Below are positions 33,133 to 44,175 of a stretch of 64,000 nt of DNA, one piece after another. This DNA is from Mesostigma viride (lineage: Eukaryota > Streptophyta > Mesostigmatophyceae > Mesostigmatales > Mesostigmataceae). Below the pieces are notes generated by a model. That model was given only the letters and a program-made list of their open reading frames with translations. It did not search any database and had not been told where the DNA came from. Each line of letters begins with the position of its first letter. Position 1 is the first letter of the stretch. The translations under genes and the position numbers were made by a program. The stretch spans positions 690,322-754,321 of the forward strand of contig RPFO01000102.1 of assembly GCA_009746045.1 (NCBI GenBank), given 5' to 3'.

Positions 33133-35475
33133 AACAACAACAACAACAAGAAGCAGGACAAGGAGGACAAGTCTTCTCAGCGGTGCACCCGCTGTGGCAT
33201 GAAGTACCACCTGCGGCCCACCTGCCGCAAGAACGTGGACGAGCTGGGGCATTTGGACGTCCTGTGCCACAAGTGCCACGGGCCGCCCCACGGTGACCCC
33301 AAGGACTGCAAGCGGCCTCCTTACGGCAAGAAGTGTGAGTCTCCCTCTCATGCTGGCTTGAGTGTGCCTGCTTCACCTTCTTCTTCTGCATGCCCCACTG
33401 TCAGAGCAGTGAGCAGTTCTGGAAAGGTGCTACAGCTGGTTTCAGAAGATTATGTCTCTAAACCAACCTTCACATCTATGGTTCCCAAGGTGTGCAGAGT
33501 GTCCCCAGCAGAGGATGCTCAGATCAGTTTTCAGGAGCTTGCTTTGCAGTTGCATTTCCTTTATGGGCATGAAGTGAGTGCAGAGGTGGTGGCAGCAGCA
33601 ATAGGGGGGGCAGCACTCAGACGTGCATGCCAGGTGGTCAGATCCCACTGCCAGCATTGTCAGTTCAATGCACCCAAACCCCCTAAGTGGCATGTAGCTA
33701 CCCCACCTAAGAGCAAGGGCAGGGTGGTAGGAGATGTCTTTCATATCAAAGGACAATCTTACTTGGCACTTAAAGATGCATGGTCAAGGTACACAACCAT
33801 TGAACCATTACCTGGAATGGACAAGACACAGTTGCTCAGGGCTCTCTTGATTGCTCAGGCCAGGTACTACCCTGTGGAGGCATTGTTACTGGATCAGCAG
33901 TTCACATGTCTTGCCAATGAACCAGGGTGTGAGGCTATTGATCTGGCTGGGCTAGAAGATCATGAGAGGCAAGGCATTATTGAAAGGGCCATCAGGTCCA
34001 TTAAAACCCTTGTAGCCAAAGAAGATGGCAATCTGCTGGCTGACAGTGGGTCCTATGCTGACAGAGCTCTGTGGTCCACCAGGTTGTGCCAAGTCCTCAA
34101 CAGGAGGCCACTCATGAAAACCCCACAAGGGGTGGTCATTACACCAGATGGATTGCATGCAGGCATTTATCCACCTGAGGTACTAGCCCTCTACAACGCA
34201 CAGCGAGCACAGACAGCTAGCAGGTTAGCTGTCAAGGATGCAAAGCATCCACGTCCCACCTTCAGAGAAGGGGATCAGGTCCTATTCTACAAGGAGTCGG
34301 GACTAGGCAAGGTGGGTACCTGGCATGGGCCAGCCACCATCCTAAAGTTTAACACCACTGGCAGGACAGTGTTAGTTAAACACAATGACACGGGAAAAAT
34401 TCACAGGTGTTCACCTCACAGGATGAAATTGTATTTTCCAACTGTGTCAGACGTGGCAGAGGAGGAAGAGCTGTTGGCCGACAGCCCTGTACAGTTGCCT
34501 GGCATCCCAGCGTTGCCCAGTGAGTGGTTGTTTGGAACACCCACTGGTGAGTGTGAGAGCCACACCCACTGTGACACCCAGGTCACCCTTGATGATTGCA
34601 GGCAGTCACTGCAGGATTGGCCCCCTGCAGCAGAGGGTCACATTGGCAAAACAGGTGATCAGCAACCTATCACCTCTACAAGTGTGAACATAGCTCAGCC
34701 ACTAGCTGCACCTTCCAAACGCAGCCTAGCAGACGCTGTTCGCATTTTACAAGCAGCTCATAGAGCCAAAGCTCAAACTGCTGCAGGATCAGCTAAGGTG
34801 GGGAAGGTTGGGCAGAATGACAATAGCCCATTTATGGTTGCAGTGGACACACAAGCCCAGGTCAGCATTATCAGTGCCCTGGCTGTGCCCCATTTGCCTT
34901 TGGAACCTTCACCCTGGCACCATGTGGCTGATTTCTCAGGGCAGTCATCCCTCAAGGTATTAGGTCAGGTCATGTTGACTATACTCGGTATCCCCACTCC
35001 TTTTCAGGTATTGGAAGGTTATAAAGGGAATGCTTTGTTGGGGGATCCTTTTCTCTGTTACCCTGGTGTCCTCATATCCAGTGATAGACTATCCATCCAG
35101 GACATGGGTGGTGTTGATCTGAATCATTTCAAAATTTCTCTTGAAAAACTTCTTAACACCAACATTGCTTCTGTAAAATTTGCTACACCCAAGTATGCCC
35201 CAGGGCAAGAACCCTGTGTGGCAGACCTGGTTCACAACCAAAAACTTCATCCCAACTCATTTGGATTGGGCAAGCATGATGTGGCTAAAATGTCTCCTCT
35301 TTCTTATGAACAGATAGAGCAAGACTGTCGCACACACATAGGATTCCTAAAATGGGTGGAGGCCTTTAACAAGGCCAGGGAAGAATGGGTAGTGCCAGAT
35401 CCTCTTAGTCCTTCTCATACTCCCCTGTCACACCTATTGACAAAAAGCCTGCAGGGTGCAAGCACTTGCGCCTGA
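32758..35475 (+). CDS. Copia-like 1 gag C-terminus, integrase and protease-like domain
   Basis: 905 residues. Order: acidic/basic linker, a KG-dipeptide array, CCHC knuckle CTRCGMKYHLRPTC and a second knuckle CHKCHGPPHGDPKDC, with a long Asn homopolymer before them. The integrase follows: HHCC in LHFLYGHEVS ... SHCQHC, then catalytic D in GDVFHIKG, D in ALLLDQQF and E in QGIIERAIRSIK (30-residue D-E spacing). After it comes a retropepsin-like region: VDTQAQVSIISA, where DTG is expected, and NALLGDPFL matching the usual LLG.D.L end. Canonical Copia has protease before integrase; here it is after. RT follows in another frame with a 10-base overlap. Confidence 0.85.
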
Positions 35476-36893
35476 AGTTTGTGTGTAAACATAAGCCAGC
35501 AGCAGATGGGTCAGTCATCTTTCATGCTAGACCTTGTGTGACAGAGTTCAAGGGCACCACTGATCTGACAGAGGCAGAGTTGTACACGCCAGGCATTCAG
35601 CAAACATCCCTAAAAATCTTGCTGTCTGTCTTTGTGGGTCATCTCAATGATGGGGATGACTATATCTGTAAGGCTACAGACATTAAAAGGGCTTTCCTGA
35701 AAGGCTCACCTGAGATAGCACAACAAGTGTGGCATGGTCAGGTGTACGTAGTCTCCACTCCCAGAGTTTGGGCAAAACACATCCCTCAGCAGTACCTGAA
35801 AGCTAACATAGGTGTTGAAGGGCTGCAATCAGCTCCTCGCATTTTCAGGATGTCAGCTCAGGCTGTGTTTGAAAAGTTAGGGGCTAGATATGATGACATA
35901 GACCCTTGCTTCTTTGTGGTCCCACACCCTCATGGCATTCTCACCTTTGTGTGGCATGGGGATGATCAGCTGATTGCTGGGCCAAGGCGTGCTGTGGATG
36001 ATTTTATTCAACAAGTGTCACAGCATTTTGAGATTGGCAAGCAAGTAGAGCTGGGCACCACTGCCATAAAATTTTGTGGCACAATGTTACAACTCCAGCA
36101 GCATCAAAACCAGTGGGTGTGTGCACTCTACTCTCCCAATGATTACATGCACAGCTGCTTGGAGGTTTTGCAAACAAAAATCAAACCTGGAGCCTGTCCT
36201 ACCATTAGAGGCAAGCTGGGGTGGTTGTGCTCAACGTGTGCACCTCACCTGGCTGTGGTTAGCAGAGTTGATGATGATGTCTTGATGCAAGTAGGTCACA
36301 AAGCCATCACCAAAACTCTCCAGGAGGGCCCTCCCCTTATCTTGCACTCCTTGGATCTCCACAAAACCATTCACATCCAAGCTATGATGGATAGTTCCAT
36401 GGAGTCCAGGCAGATTACCAAGATGCAGGCAAGGGAGTCAGGCTTGTATTTTGTGCAGAATGATGATGCACCCTTGTCTCTCATTTCATGGTACAGCCGG
36501 TTGCATAGACGCAAGGCTGTCAGCAGCAATGCTGCTGAGTGCAGGGCAGTGGTGTCAGCAGTGCTTCATGCCAGGTACTTGAATCATGTGCTGGTTTGGT
36601 TGCAGATGCAAGCAGGCAGCAATGCTGGGGTGGTGGCACACTTGCTCACTGACAGTCAGTCAGTCCTCAGTTTCCTTGCTAACCCCTATGCTGTCCACAC
36701 TGATCTTGACTGGGTGGTCCTGAAACAGGAGTCCACCTACTGGGAGTCCACCCGTCACGTGGAGGACAAACACAACGCTGCTGATGCACTCACTAAAGTG
36801 CCTCAGCAGGCAGCTGAACAATATCAGCTGTTGTACCACTTGATGAACCCCTATGGCAAGCAGGCAACCCTGCCCCATAGGGGGGACGCCTAG
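35466..36893 (+). CDS. Copia-like 1 reverse transcriptase and RNase H
   Basis: 475 residues. RT motifs: ATDIKRAFLKG (Copia QxDVKxAFLxG), GLQSAPRIF (GLKQxPR), and FVWHGDDQLIAG, where Copia elements have YVDD followed by LIxG; both catalytic Asp are kept. RNase H has D in MMDSSMESRQ, E in NAAECRAV, D in LLTDSQSVL and the HNAADALTK end. This is Copia-type architecture without a connection to integrase. The ATG at 35466 overlaps the end of the previous ORF, so expression by frameshift or from a fusion is likely. The ORF looks intact. Confidence 0.9.
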   Translation: MRLKFVCKHKPAADGSVIFHARPCVTEFKGTTDLTEAELYTPGIQQTSLKILLSVFVGHLNDGDDYICKATDIKRAFLKGSPEIAQQVWHGQVYVVSTPRVWAKHIPQQYLKANIGVEGLQSAPRIFRMSAQAVFEKLGARYDDIDPCFFVVPHPHGILTFVWHGDDQLIAGPRRAVDDFIQQVSQHFEIGKQVELGTTAIKFCGTMLQLQQHQNQWVCALYSPNDYMHSCLEVLQTKIKPGACPTIRGKLGWLCSTCAPHLAVVSRVDDDVLMQVGHKAITKTLQEGPPLILHSLDLHKTIHIQAMMDSSMESRQITKMQARESGLYFVQNDDAPLSLISWYSRLHRRKAVSSNAAECRAVVSAVLHARYLNHVLVWLQMQAGSNAGVVAHLLTDSQSVLSFLANPYAVHTDLDWVVLKQESTYWESTRHVEDKHNAADALTKVPQQAAEQYQLLYHLMNPYGKQATLPHRGDA

Positions 36894-37958
36894 CAGGGTC
36901 CTGTTCACCAGGGCCGCCTAGGTCACCCAGTACCCCTTGGGCAGGTCCAAGGGGTAGGTTGTGGCTTCCAGCAGGGGGGTTGGTTGGAGTCTGTTTTTCA
37001 TACATCTGCGTGCCCTATGCCCAATAAAATCTGTTTTGATTTTCTCAACACCATGGAATTTCGTTATGCACACCTTCATAGGTGGGCATGGGATGTATCT
37101 CACACCTTTATTCCCTAGGGCGTATGCCTTGGTGGAATGGCCTTGAGCTCAGTGGCTCAGGTGCCCCCATTCAAGTGGAGGGTCAAAGCTCCCTTGACAG
37201 GTGGTTACCCAGGACCCCAGTTCACTGTGGATATCCTGGGCCACCTGGCCTTACTGTTCAGTGGCAGTAAAGGCATGGGTGCTGTCATGTTGTCTAGTAC
37301 AACGTGCTCAGCACAGGTGCAGGATGAAATATTCCTGTCACCTGTCACCAGGACTTCAGTCACCCATGTGCAGGGCAGGGGTGGCTGGTCTCCCACGTTG
37401 TGCAGGTGCAATGTGGCCAGGTCCAGGATGTCATAGTCCTGTCACCTGTCACTCGGACTTCAGCCCCCTCTGTGCAGGGCAGGGGTGGCTGGTCCTCACA
37501 TGTTGTGCAGGTACAACATGGACAGTGCAGGGTGCAATAAACCTGTCCACTGTCACTCCTCAGGTTGCAGGTAACCTGAGCTCAGTTGACCCAGCCTGGC
37601 TGGGTATTTTCTCTCTGAGTGGGCGATGATGATGGAACAACATGGAACCTCTTAAACGGTTACCTTGGCATTTTTTTACAAGGCTCTCTTGGCTGGTGGT
37701 GCACTCCCTGGATAGGCAGACAGGCATAGCTATCTCCCTTGTGAGCTCGCGAGGAGGAGGAACTCCCCGGGCATGTTGAGCTAAACGTGATGCCATCACA
37801 AGTATTGCACGAGTTCTGGGGCCCATCTTTTTCAGTCCAGATGTTGCAGTATGGGTGTCAGTTGCTCAGCACCTCAGTCAGCTTGGAGTCAGTCTCCTAG
37901 CTGGGCAGGGTCAGGCTTGAAGTCGCTAGCCTTCAACCTGAAAGGAAAACATAATGGG
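36894..37958 (+). other. Copia-like 1 3' noncoding region with 104-bp direct repeat
   Basis: No ORF recognised. Two adjacent copies of a ~104-base unit (starting cctgtcacctgtcac) are at 37335-37437 and 37438-37541. A purine-rich tract (gaaaggaaaacataatggg) ends at the right LTR. Confidence 0.7.
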
Positions 37959-38413
37959 AGTTAGATGAGATGCTTAGGCTGACACACGGATTTCCGGCCT
38001 GCGCGCCGCGTATTGCCTACCGCGGCTGAGCGGGACACCTCAGTACAGTACGGCAGGGTGTACGGTACTGAGGTGTCATGTGGACCGATGTGCGGTTAGT
38101 GCCAGACTGTTCCTAGGTGCTAGCTCGACCCGCCAGGTCCGGTGTAGCCGGGCCTGACGGGCCGAGTCTTAGCTGGATGCTAGTGACGTGGTCGCATGGC
38201 ATTGCAGTGTACACTTGTCCACTGGTCGTGTGCTGCAGGTAGCACCGCCATAGGCATATAGGCGTAGCACTGGGGAGTGCCACAGCACCCGAGTCTGCCC
38301 AGTTCCATTCTGAGCCCTCAGCTTTCATCTCTCTCTCATTGTATTATTGTAATACAATCCTCATTCGCTCTCAGCTTTCGCAGTTGTTCGTCGTCCCTAG
38401 TCTCCATCCAACT
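37959..38413 (+). repeat. Copia-like 1 right LTR
   Basis: 455 bases with ends agttagatga and ccatccaact, followed by the CGAAC target duplicate at 38414-38418. Confidence 0.93.
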
Positions 38414-39662
38414 CGAACGCATCCAGTCGGCCTTGGCGCAGCTGGTCCCGGGCCCCGACCTCCCGCCACATGCTATTCGCATTGCCTCCCTGCCTGCACG
38501 GATGGGTGGCTGCGGTCTGACTCGTGCCGCCCGGCTGGCCCCAGCAGCATTTTTGGGCTCCGTCGCTCAGTCGTGGGCGGAAAGCTGCCGGCTCCTGCCC
38601 CTTTTGGCAACAGCAGCGCCTGACCTCCTGGACCCCAGCAGCCCTTTGCCCTTCGTCACCGCCATCCAGGAGGCCTATGCTGAGATCCAGCAGGCCTGTT
38701 CTCCCGTCCGTGCCGCTCAGGCGGTACAGCGCCACCTCCCTCGCGGCACTCCCTCGGTCGCCTCCGTTCAATCTCCCGCCGCATTCCCTGCTCGCGTCAT
38801 CGATAAACACCAGAAAACCTACGCGGGTATTCTGCACACGGCTGATTGGATTGCTCTTTTCGCGGACCTCAACGCCCAGGGACGTGCGTGGCTGTTCTCG
38901 CTTTCCTTGCGGAGTGTGGGCTCGGCGTACCTTCGTGCTCTTCCCATGGCCCCCCCATTCGCCTTGGCTCCCAGCCACTACTCGGTGGCGCTCCGGCACC
39001 AGCTATTTGCCCCGCAGCCTCTTGTTCCGGCCGGGCGGCCTTGTGGTAGCTGTGGGCAGCCGCTGGATCCCACGGGGACTCCCTACCTTGCCTGCATGGG
39101 GGGCCAACAGAATCAGAATTGGTATTTGTATTTGCACACTGTCCTCCTGACGGTGGTGCTCGCCATGATCCGGTCGGTTTTCCCCCACGCGAACATCCGG
39201 TCCGAGGATGCGGATGGCGCTGCCTTCTATTCCCCCAACCACCGGCCTGACATCGTGGTGCTGGACTTTGAGGGGGGTGGCCGGCATCTGCTTATTGACG
39301 TTTCGGTGGCGCGGCCCTTGGCTCTTAGCCACGTGGCTGGGGCCTCCCTCACGGCAGGTTACACGGCGGACCGGGCGGAGCGGGCCAAGCTCCTGGCCTA
39401 CGGCGACGTCGGGCACCATCGTGTGGTGCCCTTTGTCCTGGAGGAGTTTGGGGCCATGGGGCCCCTGACCTCCGCCTTCTTCAAGGAGTGTTGCCGGCTC
39501 CGGGAGGACCGGCTGGACCTGGAGGGCCAGCGGGCCCCATGGTCGGCGCGGACCTGGACGTCATATTGGCGTCAGCGCTTGTCGGTGGCGCTGACTCGGG
39601 CCATGGCTGACATCATGCTCCGCCGTACGCGGGCTGATTTTGCGGTGCAGCAGGGCTATTAG
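38414..39662 (+). CDS. LINE copy a C-terminal region with restriction-like endonuclease
   Basis: Encodes the end of a non-LTR retrotransposon protein. After a linker it has a zinc-finger-like segment CGSCGQPLDPTGTPYLAC and then a PD-(D/E)XK-like nuclease signature: HRPDIVVLDFEG with LLIDVSVARP. RLE nucleases of the R2/NeSL/Dualen groups nick the target to prime reverse transcription. In this copy the expected His of the CCHC finger is Pro; the second copy at 62120 has His there. The stop is at 39660-39662. The N-terminal part is truncated. Confidence 0.85.
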
Positions 39663-39807
39663 GTTCCTCCCGTTAGGCGTTTCCATTGGTCTTATCGTAG
39701 TATAGAGCTTTGACATGGCTCTGTATATAGGTTCATAGCTGGGCGTTTGCTTTGGTTTGAGTGATTTCACTCTGCTGTAAGTAATTATATTTTTAAAATA
39801 TATCCTA

Positions 39808-40202
39808 CGGCGACGTCGGGCACCATCGTGTGGTGCCCTTTGTCCTGGAGGAGTTTGGGGCCATGGGGCCCCTGACCTCCGCCTTCTTCAAGGAGTGTTG
39901 CCGGCTCCGGGAGGACCGGCTGGACCTGGAGGGCCAGCGGGCCCCATGGTCGGCGCGGACCTGGACGTCATATTGGCGTCAGCGCTTGTCGGTGGCGCTG
40001 ACTCGGGCCATGGCTGACATCATGCTCCGCCGTACGCGGGCTGATTTTGCGGTGCAGCAGGGCTATTAGGTTCCTCCCGTTAGGCGTTTCCATTGGTCTT
40101 ATCGTAGTATAGAGCTTTGACATGGCTCTGTATATAGGTTCATAGCTGGGCGTTTGCTTTGGTTTGAGTGATTTCACTCTGCTGTAAGTAATTATATTTT
40201 TA
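39808..40202 (+). mobile_element. 5'-truncated LINE copy b (395 bp)
   Basis: A duplicate of the last ~395 bases of the LINE. It was the first LINE to enter the chromovirus RT: the 12-bp target duplication AAATATATCATC is at 27879-27890 and 40203-40214. Copy a then inserted at the 5' junction of copy b. A 23-bp filler at 27893-27915 copies the adjacent target (27865-27887). Confidence 0.85.
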
Positions 40203-40214
40203 AAATATATCATC

Positions 40215-42295
40215 AATACGAGGTAGAGGGTATTTAGACTTCACAGTAATATCATTCAACTTCCTATAATCAGTAACTAGGCGAAACTTGCCATTTGGCT
40301 TAGGAACTAACAGGACACCAGCTGAGTAGGGGGAGTTACTAGGCTCTATCAATCCTGCTTCTAATAACGACACTAAAATCTGTTTTAGTTCCTTTAATTC
40401 GGTAGGGCCCATTCTATACATCGGAGAGTGCGTAGGAACTGCACCGTCCTTGATAATTACACGGTGTAAAACAGAACGAGGAGGAGGATAAGAAGGAGTC
40501 TTTTCTTCAAATACTTTTGAGGAATCTATCACAGCCATATATCTTACTATTTCATTTTCAGTAAATCCCACTCCTATTGTATCCACGGTATTTACATCTA
40601 TATCCACACTGTTATTCGTGATAGGTATCTCTTGTACTTCTAACTGAAGGAACATACATAATAGGTATCCATATTCCTTTAGTTCAGATCGCAGTTCGTC
40701 ATTGGACATTAATACTTCAGGTATAGGTCTCACAGGAGGATCAACAGGTGTAGGAGGAGTAATATCTACCAAGGATAAATTTTCTAGTCTATAATGACGT
40801 TCCGGTACCCAGTAAGAGCTATCTGGAAACCAAATAACCATAGTATCATAATTAATAGTAATCTTATTATCCTGGTGCCAATCTAATCCTAGTAATACAT
40901 CAGCTGTAGTGATAGGGCCTATAGTGGCCGTCAGGTTGACCGTACGTCCTTGTATGACCAGAGTTATTATAAATAGTGACGGAACCTTTTTGCCACTTGG
41001 GCAATTAGGTCCGTCACTATTTATCCGGCGAAAACCACTCGCCGGTATCTATTCCGCGTTAAGTTCACGTGAACGTGGCGCGGAATTGATACCGGCGAGT
41101 GGTTTTCGCCGGATAAATAGTGACGGACCTAATTGCCCAAGTGGCAAAAAGGTTCCGTCACTATTTATAATAACTAAAACGTCGTAGTGTGGGGGCCGAT
41201 ATCTATCGTACCGCTGATGCCTACTGCAGTACCGAATCTCGCCTTAACGATATTCCAACCGGGCATATTTTCCCTTCTGGCACTTTCGTTTGGCCTTCTG
41301 GTATCAATTCCTTCCGGTATTCGGAAATACCCGTGTCACCACAGGGATTCGAACCCCCGACTTACGAGGTCTTAGTTATTATAAATAGTGACGGAACCTT
41401 TTTGCCACTTGGCAATTAGGTCCGTCACTATTTATCCGGCGAAAACCACTCGCCGGCATCTATTCCGCGTTAAGTTCACGTGAACTTGGCGCGGAATTGA
41501 TGCCGGCGAGTGGTTTTCGCCGGATAAATAGTGACGGACCTAATTGCCAAGTGGCAAAAAGGTTCCGTCACTATTTATAATAACTAAGACCTCGTAAGTC
41601 GGGGGTTCGAATCCCTGTGGTGACACGGGTATTTCCGAATACCGGAAGGGATTGATACCAGAAGGCCAAACGAAAGTGCCAGAAGGGAAAATATGCCCGG
41701 TTGGAATATCGTTAAGGCGAGATTCGGTACTGCAGTAGGCATCAGCGGTACGATAGATATCGGCCCCCACACTACGACGTTTTAGTTATTATAAATAGTG
41801 ACGGAACCTTTTTGCCACTTGGCAATTAGGTCCGTCACTATTTATCCGGCGAAAACCACTCGCCGGCATCAATTCCGCGCCAAGTTCACGTGAACTTAAC
41901 GCGGAATAGATGCCGGCGAGTGGTTTTCGCCGGATAAATAGTGACGGACCTAATTGCCCAAGTGGCAAAAAGGTTCCGTCACTATTTATAATAACTACCA
42001 GGGGAAGGGACACCGTACCCGGGGAATGACTGGTGCGACCGTCAGCATAATGGACAGTGACCGTTTTTGTGTGAGGGGTAGGGACTAGTCCTAAACGCCT
42101 AACTAGGGCTTCGCTCACAAAGGAGCTAGCCGCACCGCTATCCACTAACACAGAGACATTCAAGAGTTCATCAGCATGCAAAAAGGGGTCTACAACAGTA
42201 TGAGGGACGGTTAAGCCACCATTCAAGAACATAAGAGGACGCACACGTAGTGGTAGGGATGATTCAGCTCCTACAGAGGTTATAAAAACAGGCAA
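40215..42295 (-). CDS. Chromovirus protease and RT N-terminal part, split by the palindromic element
   Basis: Protease: [20 protein letters not shown] (catalytic DSG) read at 42295-42002, then, beyond the 1,035-base insertion at 40962-41996, [14 protein letters not shown] (the LLGxDW end). RT starts further on with [20 protein letters not shown] and PLPRIDDIF, where the LINE insertion cuts it. With both insertions removed the frame is continuous to 27890 and on. Gag precedes it on the minus strand. Confidence 0.88.
41345..41407 (-). promoter_or_regulatory. Candidate Pol III A/B boxes, leftward
   Basis: On the minus strand TGGCAAAAAGG (41407-41397) matches the A-box consensus TRGYNNARNNG, and GGTTCGAATCC (41355-41345) matches the B box, 41 bases apart. 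The A box is in the central palindrome and the B box in spacer S. Confidence 0.5.
41552..41614 (+). promoter_or_regulatory. Candidate Pol III A/B boxes, rightward
   Basis: Mirror of the leftward set: A box TGGCAAAAAGG at 41552-41562 and B box GGTTCGAATCC at 41604-41614, 41 bases apart. The two sets diverge from the central palindrome. Confidence 0.5.
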
Positions 42296-42338
42296 GCAAA
42301 AATTATTATCTGGGGTACTATCTAAGGACCTGTCCAGG

Positions 42339-44084
42339 TTACCCCCGGCTGACAGGCCTACTGTTCCCCCTCCCCCCCAAATCCATAGGAACTAACCCCG
42401 AAGAAGACCCTGGCGGAAAAGCCACTGCTGGAGGGTCACGAGGGATTGAAGAGGGTGCGGGAGCCTGATTATCATAGGGGAACCCTGGGGATCCTGTCTG
42501 CACAACATTCAGCCTACTAGGGGTAGCTGAAGGAATGCGTCCTGAAGTGGGACGAATAGGAGCACGCTGAGGGGTACGAGGAGGGCGAGCGTCGGGATGA
42601 GGGGGAGCACCCGAAAGGAACTTGGGGCACTCACGTTTAAGATGACCTACTTCCTTACAATGATAGCAGGTGATATGAGAGACATCCAGAGCTGAAAGGT
42701 CAGTCACACAAATATCTAATTCTTCTACATAGGAGTTCTCCTCCTCAGGGGTAAGGCTAATATTATTAATACGGGAACGGGTAGGGAGAGAAGGCGTGGA
42801 GAAGAAATCTGCTACTCGTAAAAGATGCTGGCGCACATGCTTGAGGGGCAGGTCAGTAAAACGGTAGGCAGAGAACTGGCGCTTGACTTCACGCAATAAG
42901 GGTCTACTGAGGCCCTGAAGGAAGCGGGCACGCACTTCTGCGCCCGACAAATCCCTAATGCGTACCATCTGGGCATCAAACTCTTTCATATATTCTTTGA
43001 AGGATTTGGTACCCTGCTGCAAGGTACCAAAGGATAATCTATCCTGCCAATCTGCATCGGGAGGGACCAAATGGTTCTCTAAACGCTTGAACAATTCTGC
43101 TACAGAGTTTGGGTAGGCATGAGAGGCAAGAGACTCACACTGGATGAGGTTAGCAAGCTCAGGGGTAATGCAGGTAGTAAGATAATGAGGAACTAGTACA
43201 GCATCAGAGAGGCGCCACCTATTGTGGTTCTGCCAGGACTCTGTGTTCTGGGTGAGCAACATAATGAAGGTGAAAAACTGTTGAGGGGTAGACTTGACAT
43301 CCAGCTTGGGAAGGTTAGCAAAGAGGGGAAGAGCAGGAGGCTTAGGGGGATTAGAAGAGTCAGTTTTTCCCATAGGGCCACTATCTTCCACTGCTATATA
43401 AGCGGGATAGAAGGAAGGAAGAGGAAAAGTCTTGGGTAGGGGTCTAGAGGGAGCCACCGTTTCAGGATGGTGCCCATAGGAGAAGGGAACAGTATATTGC
43501 TCACGAAGAGAGGAGTAGGCAAAATGATCATAATTTCTATCATCTAGGGGCATGGTGCTGAAATCACTGTTAACTTCTAATTCAGCCACACGGGTAGGGA
43601 CCTGGGCTGCCTCATAGGCCGTCTCAGGGTAGGACCAGGAAGCAGGTGGGTAAAAGGGAACTGCACTAGGGCGCCCAGAAGGGCCTACAGGGGCAGAGGC
43701 ACGACCCGTGTTAAAAGCAGGCATGGAAGGCACAGGGTGGGAAGGAGGCCTAGCAACATTGTTGGTTAGTGAGGACCTGCTGGGGGGTTGAGCCAAGGGT
43801 GCAGGAGGGGCAGGGGCCTGGTTCAGGGTGAGGGAAGGGTCTTCACTAAATCTGACATGCATACGTTGTTCATAGGTAGGAGGGGTAAGTGAGGGACGAC
43901 GGCGACCACCAGCAACAGGAGAAGGAGGTGAGGTACGCAGAATACCTTGAGGGGTGAGATGGTGTACCGTTTCCAAGGAGTCCCGTCGGTTACCACGAGT
44001 AGTGTTATTGTTATTATTATTAGTAGTAGTATTATTATTATTATTGGTAGGTATAGGCGACATATCTCCACCCACTGGATCCAT
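42339..44084 (-). CDS. Chromovirus gag
   Basis: 581 residues, start at the ATG at 44084 (MDPVGGDMS). An Asn/Thr-rich N-terminus and a Pro-rich region are followed by the capsid-like helical domain (DRLSFGTLQQGTKSFKEYMK, ARFLQGLSRPLLREVK, typical retrotransposon-gag signature), then one CCHC zinc knuckle CYHCKEVGHLKREC near residue 475, and a Pro-rich C-terminus. The frame closes near a C/G-run at 42371-42379. It packages the element RNA into particles. The protease follows on the same strand. Confidence 0.92.
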   Translation of the reverse strand: MDPVGGDMSPIPTNNNNNTTTNNNNNNTTRGNRRDSLETVHHLTPQGILRTSPPSPVAGGRRRPSLTPPTYEQRMHVRFSEDPSLTLNQAPAPPAPLAQPPSRSSLTNNVARPPSHPVPSMPAFNTGRASAPVGPSGRPSAVPFYPPASWSYPETAYEAAQVPTRVAELEVNSDFSTMPLDDRNYDHFAYSSLREQYTVPFSYGHHPETVAPSRPLPKTFPLPSFYPAYIAVEDSGPMGKTDSSNPPKPPALPLFANLPKLDVKSTPQQFFTFIMLLTQNTESWQNHNRWRLSDAVLVPHYLTTCITPELANLIQCESLASHAYPNSVAELFKRLENHLVPPDADWQDRLSFGTLQQGTKSFKEYMKEFDAQMVRIRDLSGAEVRARFLQGLSRPLLREVKRQFSAYRFTDLPLKHVRQHLLRVADFFSTPSLPTRSRINNISLTPEEENSYVEELDICVTDLSALDVSHITCYHCKEVGHLKRECPKFLSGAPPHPDARPPRTPQRAPIRPTSGRIPSATPSRLNVVQTGSPGFPYDNQAPAPSSIPRDPPAVAFPPGSSSGLVPMDLGGRGNSRPVSRG

Positions 44085-44175
44085 CTTTAATTACGTAAAG
44101 GAATAGGAATCTAGAAGAAAGCAACAAAGGAAAAAGGAAAAACCTTGAAGGTCTGAAGCAAGAACAAGATTAAAA

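Larger units (their letters stand above)
28171..38413 (+). mobile_element. Copia-like LTR retrotransposon 1 (order gag-IN-PR-RT-RH)
   Basis: The LTRs have ends AGTT...AACT and the element is flanked by CGAAC (28166-28170 and 38414-38418). The right LTR is 455 bases; the left LTR without its 1,774-base DNA-transposon insertion is also 455 bases. A primer-binding site starts with TGG immediately after the left LTR (30400) and a purine-rich tract precedes the right LTR. Net length about 8.5 kb. Coding order: upstream ORF(s), gag with two zinc knuckles, integrase, protease-like domain, RT, RNase H. Confidence 0.93.
27919..39795 (+). mobile_element. 5'-truncated LINE copy a (RLE type), split by a Copia-like element
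   Basis: Non-LTR element on the plus strand. It begins inside the RT C-terminal region and ends 3' at ttatatttttaaa. Its 12-bp target duplication AAATATATCCTA is at 27907-27918 and 39796-39807. The Copia-like element at 28171-38413 splits it, with CGAAC duplicated. A second copy of this family is at 61412-64000 on the minus strand and lets the junctions be checked. Confidence 0.88.
40962..41996. mobile_element. Composite palindromic element P-S-P-S'-P, copy 1
   Basis: 1,035 bases flanked by the 5-bp duplication ACCAG (40957-40961 and 41997-42001). Blocks: P 40962-41175, S 41176-41373, P 41374-41585, S' 41586-41783, P 41784-41996. Each P is a 212-214-base near-perfect palindrome with ends AGTTATTATA...TATAATAACT. 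S' is the inverted copy of S, so the entire element is a palindrome centred on the middle P. Each spacer holds a tRNA T-arm-like sequence. No protein is encoded; apparent ORFs in P are read on both strands and are artefacts of the palindrome. Confidence 0.93.

Noticed and set aside
39830-40069. 79-codon ORF as a separate gene
   Set aside because: It is the C-terminal end of the LINE protein in the truncated LINE copy b.
41165-41375. tRNA gene in the S spacers (also at 48847-49455)
   Set aside because: Only a T-arm and 3' portion are present; no D-arm or matching acceptor 5' strand is found, so it is a tRNA-derived fragment.
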